Source of the DNA: a candidate division GN15 bacterium
GTDB taxonomy: Bacteria; Zixibacteria; MSB-5A5; GN15; FEB-12
NCBI GenBank assembly: GCA_014729205.1
Contig: WJKG01000145.1
Coordinates: 1 to 9,265, forward strand
Reading direction: 5' to 3'
DNA length: 9,265 bases
This document shows, in pieces, positions 1 through 7,700 of the stretch; the stretch's first letter is position 1; each line of letters starts with the position of its first letter. The notes under the pieces were generated by a model, which had not been told where the DNA came from, searched no databases, and saw only the letters and a list, made by a program, of their open reading frames with translations. Both the position numbers and the translations under genes were made by a program.

Positions 1-2
1 CG

Positions 3-710
3 CACGACATGGTCGATATGAGTGTCGAGCAGGTGCGAAACGTCTTCTGGGCCTACCGCGAACGCATCATTGATCTGGAACGCGATCGGCGCTTCAAGTA
101 CGTCTTGATCTTCAAGAATCACGGTGAGGCAGCCGGAGCATCCCTGGAGCACTCCCACAGCCAGCTTATTGCTACTCCGATCATTCCGAAGAAGGTGATC
201 GAGGAGATCGTGGGTGCCAAGCGGTACTTCGAGTACAAGGAGCGGTGCATCTTCTGCGATATCGTGCGACAGGAACTGGCCGATGACGAGCGACTGGTGA
301 TGGACTACGATTCCTTCATCACGCTTCAGCCATTCGCCTCGCGATTCCCGTTCGAGACGTGGCTGGTGCCGAAGACACATCAGTCGAGTTTCCTGGAAAT
401 GAGCGACGCCGATTACGAGGTCCTGGCGCGGGCGATGAAGGACACACTCAGGCGGTTGAAGGAGGCTCTGAACGATCCGCCCTTCAACTTTGTGTTGCAC
501 ACGGCGCCGATCACCAAGGAACATCATGAGTATTATCACTGGCATTTCGAGATCATTCCTAAACTGACCAAGATGGCGGGGTTTGAGTGGGGATCAGGAT
601 TCTATATCAACCCGACCACTCCCGAGGAAGCCGCTGCGTTTCTCAGGGATCTGAATGGAGAGAATACACAGGCAAAGTCAACCCCAGCATCAGCAGGAAG
701 CGATGGATAG
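3..710 (+). CDS. galT: GalT-family nucleotidylyltransferase (galactose-1-phosphate uridylyltransferase or ADP-glucose phosphorylase-like), 5' truncated by window edge
   Basis: This is the C-terminal part (235 residues) of a HIT-superfamily hexose-1-phosphate nucleotidylyltransferase. The frame is open to the left edge (His-Asp before the first Met at base 9), so that Met is internal; about 100 N-terminal residues are missing compared with the usual 330-350. The nucleophile motif HxHxQ reads HSHSQ (bases 150-164), a CxxC metal-ligand pair (CIFC) lies at 246-257, and the HHEYYHWH motif at 522-545 matches the C-terminal H-x-H metal/phosphate region of GalT. Classical GalT moves UMP from UDP-glucose to galactose-1-phosphate through a nucleotidyl-His intermediate in the cytoplasm. 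Here HSHSQ replaces the HPHGQ of E. coli GalT, and the next gene is glycogen synthase, so a substrate such as ADP-glucose is possible. The family call is firm; the substrate is open. The stop codon overlaps the probable glgA start. Confidence 0.88.
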   Translation, partial: HDMVDMSVEQVRNVFWAYRERIIDLERDRRFKYVLIFKNHGEAAGASLEHSHSQLIATPIIPKKVIEEIVGAKRYFEYKERCIFCDIVRQELADDERLVMDYDSFITLQPFASRFPFETWLVPKTHQSSFLEMSDADYEVLARAMKDTLRRLKEALNDPPFNFVLHTAPITKEHHEYYHWHFEIIPKLTKMAGFEWGSGFYINPTTPEEAAAFLRDLNGENTQAKSTPASAGSDG

Positions 711-2178
711 AATGAGAATACTGATAGCTGCATCCGAGGCGGCGCCGTTTGCCAAGACCGGCGGCCTGGGTGATGTAGTCGGAGCATTGCCAAAGGAACT
801 GGCAAAACTGGGTCACGAAGTTGTTGTCTTCCTACCTCGATATAAATCTATTGATCTCGCGCGTTACCGTACCCAACGATTGGACTGGACCGTCACCGTC
901 CCCATCGCAGGTCGGAACTTCGGCGCTCAGTTGGAGTCACTGCGCGACAGGAAGCTGCCACTGTCGTACTATTTTGTGCATAACGAACCGTTCTTCGGCC
1001 GCGAAGGGATCTATGTCGATCCGAGCACCGGCAGCGACTACGTCGACAATGATCAGCGGTTCAGCTTCTTCTCCAGGGTGGTGCTGGAGTCACTGAAACA
1101 ACTGGGTTGGAAGCCTGATGTCGTCCATGTTCATGACTGGCAAGCGGGTCTCATGCCTGTTCTGCTTCGTACCGTCTACTCCGCGGACAGCTTCTTCGCA
1201 GGTATCAAGAGCGTACTGACAATTCACAACCTGGCTTACCAGGGGGTATTCCCGCGCGAGCGTTTTACTGACCTGGCGCTTCCCGAGGAACTGTTCTATG
1301 CCACCGGGCCGCTGGAGTTTTACGAGAAGGTGAACTTCCTTAAGGGTGCTATCATGTTCTCGGACCGAATTACGACAGTTTCGCCAAACTATGCGAACGA
1401 GATTCAGTCCAGTACGGAGATGGGCAGCGGTCTCGATGGGGTCCTTCGTAATCGGTCTGATGACCTGGTAGGTATTCTCAATGGGGTAGACTACACCGTA
1501 TGGTCGCCGTCGCGCGACAAGGTGATTCCGTACCGGTACCATATTCCCAATCTATCCGGTAAGCGCTCAACACAAGTCGAGTTGCTGAACAACGCCGGTT
1601 TGCCAGTCCGCGAGCGGACGCCGGTGATAGGCATGATCACGCGGTTGGTCGACCAGAAAGGGCTGGACCTTGTGATTGCAGCCGGGGAGAGGTTGTTTCA
1701 ACGCGATGTGCAGATGCTCATCCTGGGTACCGGCGAGGAACGGTATCACGACCAGCTCATGCGCTTTCAGGAGCAGTTTCCGGACAAACTCAAGGTATGG
1801 CTCACGTTCGACGACAACCTGGCTCACTGGATCGAGGCTGGCTCCGATGTGTTCCTGATGCCGTCGCGCTTTGAACCCTGCGGATTGAATCAGATGTACT
1901 CTCTGAAGTACGGTACGGTGCCGATCGTCCACCGGGTCGGTGGTCTGGCCGATACGGTTGAGGATTATGATCCCGAGACCGGGCAGGGGACCGGGTTCGT
2001 CTTCAGTGACTACACTCCGGAAGCGATGCTGTCAGCAATCGATAGAGCCATCGAGCTCTTTGCCCGCAAGCGACCGTGGACGAAACTGATGAAGACGGGT
2101 ATGCGTCAGGACTTCTCGTGGGCATCCTCGGCGGAGAAATACCAGAAGTTGTTTGGAAACCTGACCCGAAGCCAATAG
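703..2178 (+). CDS. glgA: Glycogen synthase (ADP-glucose:starch glucosyltransferase, GT5)
   Basis: This 491-residue protein transfers glucose from ADP-glucose to the non-reducing end of a growing alpha-1,4-glucan in the cytoplasm. Length fits the family (E. coli 477). Visible signatures are the N-terminal KTGGLGDV loop (K18, ADP-glucose binding), HVHDW (142-146), TIHN (H175), NGVDYTVW, R314 and K319 in the TRLVDQKG segment, and SRFEPCGL with catalytic-site E391; H175, R314, K319 and E391 keep a constant offset of 14 from E. coli H161, R300, K305 and E377. The start is ATG 703 (MDRMRILIAASE), which overlaps the galT stop by 8 bases. ATG 712, giving the canonical MRILIAASE start, is equally possible because AGGAAG at 695-700 lies 2 bases before the first and 11 before the second. 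The overlap implies translational coupling with galT. No anomaly is seen in the catalytic residues. Confidence 0.95.
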   Translation: MDRMRILIAASEAAPFAKTGGLGDVVGALPKELAKLGHEVVVFLPRYKSIDLARYRTQRLDWTVTVPIAGRNFGAQLESLRDRKLPLSYYFVHNEPFFGREGIYVDPSTGSDYVDNDQRFSFFSRVVLESLKQLGWKPDVVHVHDWQAGLMPVLLRTVYSADSFFAGIKSVLTIHNLAYQGVFPRERFTDLALPEELFYATGPLEFYEKVNFLKGAIMFSDRITTVSPNYANEIQSSTEMGSGLDGVLRNRSDDLVGILNGVDYTVWSPSRDKVIPYRYHIPNLSGKRSTQVELLNNAGLPVRERTPVIGMITRLVDQKGLDLVIAAGERLFQRDVQMLILGTGEERYHDQLMRFQEQFPDKLKVWLTFDDNLAHWIEAGSDVFLMPSRFEPCGLNQMYSLKYGTVPIVHRVGGLADTVEDYDPETGQGTGFVFSDYTPEAMLSAIDRAIELFARKRPWTKLMKTGMRQDFSWASSAEKYQKLFGNLTRSQ

Positions 2179-2250
2179 ACTCGTCTCAGCGCGACGTGCC
2201 CGGCGAGGATTCGGTCCGTCCATAGCTGCACTGCGCCGAGCACTATCAGT

Positions 2251-4176
2251 ATGCTACGACTCTCACGACAGACAGCACCGTACTGGATTGCCATCCTGCT
2301 GGCATTGGGGGCGTTCACGTTCCTGGCCTACCGCCTCGATTTTGTGCAGGATGATGCCTATATCTCGTATCGCTATGTTGCCAACTACTTAAGCGGCGAT
2401 GGCTTGGTGTTCAACATTGGTGAGCGCGTGGAGGGATTCACCAATTTCGGTTGGGTTATACTGATGATCTTTGTCGGCTCGCTGGGGCTGGACTACATAA
2501 TAGTGTCTCAACTGCTCGGTTTCATTATGGGGGCCGGCATCGTTGTGCTCTCGCTCTTCATCGCGCGAAGGCTGCTTCCCGAAAAACACAGACGCTATGC
2601 TGTACTGGCGCCACTTCTGGTAGGATTGAATATGTCGCTGGCTTACTGGTCACCTGCCGGTTTGGAGACGGCGGCGTTCGGCTTCATGGCAACAGCGTCA
2701 CTGCTGCTCTTTCTGCGGCGCGACTGGCTGCTGATCGCGGCACTGGTATGGGCTGTGTGGCTTAGACCGGAAGGCGCATTGCTGACGGGCATTCTCATCG
2801 TCTGTGAGGCAGTGATTGACCGTCGCTTCCCACGATTTACACTGACCGCGGCCGCGATTGCATTTGTGGCCAGTCTCCCGATGGTCGGTTTCAAGCTGGC
2901 CTACTATGGTTCGATTTTGCCTAACCCATTCTATGCCAAGACCGGATTCTCAGTTGACCAGTTGGGGAGCGGGCTGGAGTACGTGGGACGGTTTATGTCC
3001 CACTATGGGTTCTACGGTGCCGGGTTGGTCATACCGCTGCTCTTCTGGAGGAAGCTCAACAGGCAAGTGCGCGTCGTTTGGTTATTCACGGTGATATACA
3101 CGGCGTATATAGTGCTGGTGGGGGGAGATGTACTGAAGGTGCATCGGTTCTTCCTGCCTTTGATGGCCGCCTATGCCGGCTTGAATGTGCTGGCCTTGTG
3201 GCTGCTGGCTACGAAGTTGTTGCCAAGAGCTCGTACTCTGGCTTTTGGCCTGGTTGCTGCGGCCATGCTGTTCTTGACCGTTTGGCTGCCTCACTCTTTC
3301 GTGTTGGAATACAACCATCTCGAGAGGATGTTCATCCGGAAGATGGAGTACCTGGCCACGCAGCTCAAAGAGTCAGACCCCACCGACTTCTCGGTGGCCA
3401 TGCCGACTATCGGCATGTTCAGCTACACGCTGCTTGGCCATGATGTTATCGACCTGGTGGGGTTGACCGATTCCACCATTGCACGCCATTCCGAGCCACC
3501 TATCGAAGGGCTTACCAGTACCTGGAAGGAACAGAGTCTTAATACCCGCTATCTGCTCCAAAGGGCGCCTGACTACATTGTCTTCTCGACCGACATCAAA
3601 CCGTCGGCCCCGGCGGAACAGGCACTGTTCCTGTTCGAACCCTTTCGCGAAGCATACCGCTCCATTGGATGGTATTACCAGGCGGATCCTGTCAACCGGC
3701 CCGACCAGGGGGGGCTTGTTGTAGCCCACAAGAAAGTCCGTCCGGTTCGAGGTGAACTGGAGCCGGATTATCCGGCTGAGTTCGTCAAGCACTACAAGCG
3801 AGGTATCGAGCATTCAAATGCCGGTGAAACCGCAAAGGCCCTCAAAGAGTTCTATGCAGCGCAGAAGGTCGTGTCGGGGGAGCCCTACGAGCAGCTGCTG
3901 TACCAGATGGGCGTGCTGTTCATGCGGCTTGGAAAACATGACGAGGCCGTGAAACTGATGGATCGAGCCGTAGCTCAGGATTCCGCTGTCTTCGAGGCCC
4001 ATAAGGATCTCTATCTGTATGCGCGCTTTTTCGAGGACTCATCGAAGGCGGCAGCCCACCGTCAGTGGGTACAGCGCCTGGCTCCGTGGTACTGGCCGAG
4101 GCTGGATTCGCTGGTTGAAGCTGAGGTGGCGGCGGCCAAGAAACGACAGCAGTTGTATCAGCAGGGTGGCGGCTAA
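2251..4176 (+). CDS. Polytopic GT-C type glycosyltransferase, AftB/ZomB-like, with C-terminal TPR region
   Basis: This 641-residue membrane protein probably transfers a sugar from a polyprenyl-phosphate donor on the outer face of the inner membrane; donor and acceptor are unknown. About nine to ten hydrophobic segments span residues 12 to 350. After the first comes the Asp-Asp pair D34-D35 (VQDDAYISYRY), the place of the catalytic acid in GT-C enzymes, followed by GERVEGFTNF (57-66). Other family-like motifs are RPEG (172-175), SILPNPFYAKTG (221-232), GGDVLKVHRFFLP (291-303) and DLVGLTD (401-407). I recall this motif order from mycobacterial/corynebacterial AftB (ZomB) arabinofuranosyltransferases and many unassigned bacterial relatives. 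Residues about 511 to 620 are hydrophilic and contain two to three TPR-like units. ATG 2251 is the only usual start codon in frame after the glgA stop; its Shine-Dalgarno is poor. The 72-base gap to glgA permits co-transcription, but no functional link is proved. Confidence 0.75.
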   Translation: MLRLSRQTAPYWIAILLALGAFTFLAYRLDFVQDDAYISYRYVANYLSGDGLVFNIGERVEGFTNFGWVILMIFVGSLGLDYIIVSQLLGFIMGAGIVVLSLFIARRLLPEKHRRYAVLAPLLVGLNMSLAYWSPAGLETAAFGFMATASLLLFLRRDWLLIAALVWAVWLRPEGALLTGILIVCEAVIDRRFPRFTLTAAAIAFVASLPMVGFKLAYYGSILPNPFYAKTGFSVDQLGSGLEYVGRFMSHYGFYGAGLVIPLLFWRKLNRQVRVVWLFTVIYTAYIVLVGGDVLKVHRFFLPLMAAYAGLNVLALWLLATKLLPRARTLAFGLVAAAMLFLTVWLPHSFVLEYNHLERMFIRKMEYLATQLKESDPTDFSVAMPTIGMFSYTLLGHDVIDLVGLTDSTIARHSEPPIEGLTSTWKEQSLNTRYLLQRAPDYIVFSTDIKPSAPAEQALFLFEPFREAYRSIGWYYQADPVNRPDQGGLVVAHKKVRPVRGELEPDYPAEFVKHYKRGIEHSNAGETAKALKEFYAAQKVVSGEPYEQLLYQMGVLFMRLGKHDEAVKLMDRAVAQDSAVFEAHKDLYLYARFFEDSSKAAAHRQWVQRLAPWYWPRLDSLVEAEVAAAKKRQQLYQQGGG

Positions 4177-4184
4177 GAATTCAG

Positions 4185-4212
4185 TTGACAGACTCTTAGT
4201 CCGATATATATT
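4185..4212 (+). promoter_or_regulatory. Sigma70-type promoter for the tRNA pair
   Basis: A perfect -35 box TTGACA (4185-4190) is followed, after 16 bases, by TATATT (4207-4212), which matches five of six bases of the -10 consensus. Transcription would begin near base 4219, about 26 bases before the mature 5' end of tRNA-Gly. It sits 8 bases after the stop of the membrane glycosyltransferase, so the tRNA genes appear to have their own promoter. The A+T-rich patch ATATATATTT allows alternative -10 registers. Confidence 0.65.
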
Positions 4213-4244
4213 TCAACCACGCCGTGAGGCAAATTATGTAGAAA

Positions 4245-4321
<77 letters not shown>

Positions 4322-4328
4322 ATTATTG

Positions 4329-4400
<72 letters not shown>

Positions 4401-4506
4401 TTTCTTATTCCTCAGAATCTTCCATTCGGGAACCCATAATCTGGTCTGCAAGTCAAATCCCCTTTTTGTTGTCAAAGGAACGCGGGTCTGTGTCTCCACT
4501 ATTGCC

Positions 4507-4535
4507 TTGACGCTCTGCTTAGTGGCTGGTATATT
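4507..4535 (+). promoter_or_regulatory. Sigma70-type promoter upstream of the large exported protein gene
   Basis: TTGACG (4507-4512) and TATATT (4530-4535) each match five of six consensus bases and are separated by the ideal 17 bases. The start point would be near 4542, giving a leader of about 223 bases before ATG 4765. It could alternatively serve a small non-coding transcript, but the only downstream gene on this strand is the large exported protein. Confidence 0.65.
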
Positions 4536-4752
4536 GCGCGTGCAGGGAATCGAATCAACCGACTGAGTCAAAACACCATCCTGTATTGTGCTACCAGCAC
4601 GAGGAACACTGTTTCTTGCTGTTGAGATCATCCCCGTCGCCGTGCTCAGCATACCAACTCGGTGACAGCGCTATCCGTCTGGTTGCGACGAGCGAAGAAC
4701 AAACGTACGACTGACGGCTCTGAAACGGGCCGAAGAACAAATGAATCCATAC

Positions 4753-4758
4753 AGGAGG
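4753..4758 (+). promoter_or_regulatory. Strong Shine-Dalgarno that fixes the start at ATG 4765
   Basis: AGGAGG at 4753-4758 lies 6 bases before ATG 4765. The longer reading with ATG 4741 would place this site inside the coding sequence and put eight polar residues (MNPYRRNA) in front of the signal peptide. The ATG at 4760 is in another frame and too close to the site. ATG 4765 is therefore strongly preferred. Confidence 0.9.
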
Positions 4759-4764
4759 AATGCA

Positions 4765-7700
4765 ATGCGACCAAGAGTCATACTCATGACTTTGGGGGCC
4801 TTGCTGCTGTTGGTGGGAAGCTGCCCCGTGGCAGTTTCGCAGGATCTGCTGAGCGCGGATGAGGGGCAGGAGCAATCCGATTCGCGCGCCATCTTCGTGG
4901 TGACAACGACCGCCGACAGTGGCCCGGGGAGTCTTCGCGATGCTATCAACGCCGCTAATGCGACTCCCGGAAATGACCAGATCACTTTCAACATCTCACC
5001 GGCGGGTGTGCACACGATAACGCCATTATCTCAACTCCCGCCGTTGACAGACCCGGCGGGCGTTATGATCGATGGCTTCACGCAGCCCGGTGGCGCGACG
5101 CCCGGAGCAAGTCCGCCTTCGTCGGCGGTGCTCATGATCGAGATAAACGGTCCTGCTGCAGGTGGCGCCTATGGACTCTGGGTGCAATCGTCGAACAACA
5201 TCATCCAGGGCCTCTGCATCAACGACTTCGAGCAGGACGGTATTCGCATCGAATCCGGCGTGGTTGAGGAGTTCGTTTCGAACAACCTCGTCTTCTCCTG
5301 CTTCATAGGTACCGACATAGCCGGTCAGATCGATATTGGTAACGGACGCAACCAGGCTTCACTCTGGGCGGGCGTGTATGTAGGTAATCAACCTGGCGGG
5401 ACTACCGTCCAGACCAATATCGATGCCAACCTTATCAGTGGCAACTATGCCGAGGGTGTCCATATCGAAGGGCCCAAGGTCCCCGGTGATGTCTATGACA
5501 ACTATGTGACGAATAACTACATCGGGACTGACATTACGGGTATGCTTGGTATCGGTAACGACCATGAGGGCGTTTGCCTGTCCGAAGGTACTCACGACAA
5601 CCAGGTGCTGACCAACCTGATATGTGACAATGGTTATGATGGAGTAGGTATTCAGGGGTTTGATAATGAGCCGTTCCCGGCGCCACCGATCTATACCTAT
5701 GCCAATCTCGTACAGGACAACACGATCGGACTGGATATCAATGCCGTACCTTTGCCGAACATGTTTGCGGGTGTTGCAATCGGCGAATATGGGCCCTCGC
5801 AGTGGGGATACGCTACCGAGAACACTATTCAGGCCAACCGAATTGCCTACAACGTTGGCGACGGTGTTGCGGTGTGGGAACACCCGCTGGACAATGTCAA
5901 TGCCGACCTGAATACCATCACGCAAAACGCCATTTTCGACAATGGCGACCTGGGAATCGACCTGAACAACGATGGTGTCACTCCCAACGATCCGACTGAT
6001 CCCGATGCGCTCGCCAACCAGGAGTTGAATTTCCCGGTCATAGCAGGCGCCACGATAGTGGGAGGAACAACCACCATCGGCGGCTCGATCGACATCGATA
6101 CCTCACCCAACCTGGCCACGGTCGAGGTTTTCAAGGCGGCGCTCGATCCGTCCGGGCATGGTGAAGGGGCTGTGTATTTGGGCTCGGCAACGCCAGACGC
6201 TGCCGGAAACTGGTTGCTTACCACGACTACTCTGGTGGCGGGCGATTCAGTCACGGCAACCACGACCGACGGCAACGCAAACACCTCCGAGTTCGCATCG
6301 TGTGTAGAAGTGATCACCGGTGAGGAACCTTGGGACTGCTTCGAGAATCCACCGCCTGACAAGGTAGGTGGGGGCGAGGAAACCGAGCCGAACGACAATT
6401 GCAGCGATGCCAACATTGCCGTGTGCGAAACTGCATACTGTGGTGATATAGGCTCGGTCACCGACGAAGACTGGTGGACTGTTCAATTGCCCGATGATAC
6501 TTGTTATTGCCTGCATATCCGGCTCTTTGGCGACGCTACTCCGGGCCAGTATGCCTATGGTGGTGGGCTTAACACCAATCTCGAGGTCTGGGACGCGGGC
6601 TGTCAAACGCTGATCTACAGCAACGACGACTACAACGGTACCTTCCCCGATGCGGAGGGAACCGATTCCGAGTATGACTGCCAGGATCCGACCAATTGCT
6701 TCCTCCCGGGCCAAACGCTCAACATCCGTGTGGGTGGGACCGACGGAACGACGGGACCGTACTTGCTCGTCTTCAACTGCTACCCGTGCGAGTGCCCTGA
6801 GCCGCCGGATACCTGCGAGTACTACAAGCAGGGCTATGAGGACTACTGTCCGAATGGCATGCCCGACTTCGATCAGGTGCAGAGCAACTGGTTCGTGGGT
6901 TCACCACCCAACCTGCAGTACACGCACTGCGGTCCGGTGGCGCTGGCCAACTGCTTCTGGTGGTTTGACTCCAAGTTTGAGCCGAACCCAATCGATCCGC
7001 GGCCGTTCTATCCCGGCCCGGGCAATCCGCCGGCTAACGATGGCTATAATCTGGTGCAGTCCTTTGATCCCAGCGGAGCATGGGACGACCACGACACGCT
7101 CAATGTCGTGCCCCTGGTTGACTCCATGGCAAAATACTGCCAGACGGGCGTCAGCCAGACCGGTACCAGTGTCTTCGATCTGGCCCAGGGAGCCCGCGAC
7201 TGGATTGACAGCATGGGCCTCGGAGGAACCTACACGGTAGACCTCTATGCGCTCGAGGACCCGTTTGGCTTCGAGTTCATTCGTAGCCAGATTCTCGAAA
7301 GCCAGGATGTCATTCTCCTGCTCGGGTTCTATGAAGAGCTGGAGCCGGGCATCTGCGAGAGAATCGGCGGGCACTTCGTTACGTGTGCTGGTGTCTGTAC
7401 GAACGAGACTGACTCCGGGCTGTGCATATCGGATCCGTATTTCGACAACAACGAGGGCGAACCACCCGGCCCGGTGCACGGACAGACGCTCCACAACGAT
7501 GCCTGGTATGTGTCTGGTCCCCACGGTACCAATCATCATGATCGGTACAATGTGGGTGTGACTACCTGCCAGCCAATCCAACCACCCTTCTTCCAGCTCG
7601 AGTTCACCGATTATCCGACAGGACATCCTGACTTGAGCGTCTTCTATGGTCAGAATCTGCCGGATCCTTCGGTTCAGCCGCCCACACCGACCGGCTCTCC

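Larger units (their letters stand above)
4401..4764 (+). other. Non-coding intergenic region and long 5' leader of the large exported protein gene
   Basis: No credible gene is seen on either strand here. The stretch holds the T-rich trailer after tRNA-Cys, a promoter (4507-4535), a small hairpin GTGCT-ACC-AGCAC (4588-4600, extendable by a T-G and a T-A pair), a second six-pair hairpin CGGCTC/GGGCCG (4715-4720 with 4727-4732, one wobble), and an 11-base direct repeat CGAAGAACAAA at 4693-4703 and 4731-4741 that flanks the second hairpin. Neither hairpin is followed by a T tract, so neither resembles a factor-independent terminator. I recognise no known riboswitch. Confidence 0.6.

Noticed and set aside
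655..702. Upstream start for glgA adding MERIHRQSQPQHQQEA
   Set aside because: It would overlap galT by 56 bases, has no homology-like content, and GlgA proteins begin close to the MRILIAASE motif.
2176..2253. glgA and the membrane glycosyltransferase are in the same frame, separated by a single TAG with no other stop before ATG 2251
   Set aside because: I considered a readthrough fusion, but glgA ends at a normal family length, the 24 linking codons look like ordinary intergenic sequence, and there is no readthrough signal. One stop in 72 bases is not unusual.
4443..4460. GGTCTGCAA followed by AATCCCC, repeating nine bases of the tRNA-Cys anticodon region (4356-4364)
   Set aside because: I considered a tRNA relic or attachment-site scar, but no acceptor stem, D-arm or T-arm can be drawn and no repeat of the tRNA 3' end is found; nine bases can match by chance.
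4401..4470. Factor-independent terminator after the tRNA-Cys gene
   Set aside because: T-rich runs are present, but the only hairpin near them (CCTTT/AAAGG around 4460-4480) is weak and follows the T run in the wrong order.
4741..4764. Start at ATG 4741 for the large exported protein
   Set aside because: The strong AGGAGG site lies inside this extension and is ideally placed for ATG 4765, which also gives a normal signal peptide.
5359..6714. Long open frames on the - strand opposite the large gene (188, 204 and 155 codons)
   Set aside because: They are shadows of a long high-GC coding sequence, lack ribosome sites and familiar motifs, and the + frame shows clear domains throughout.
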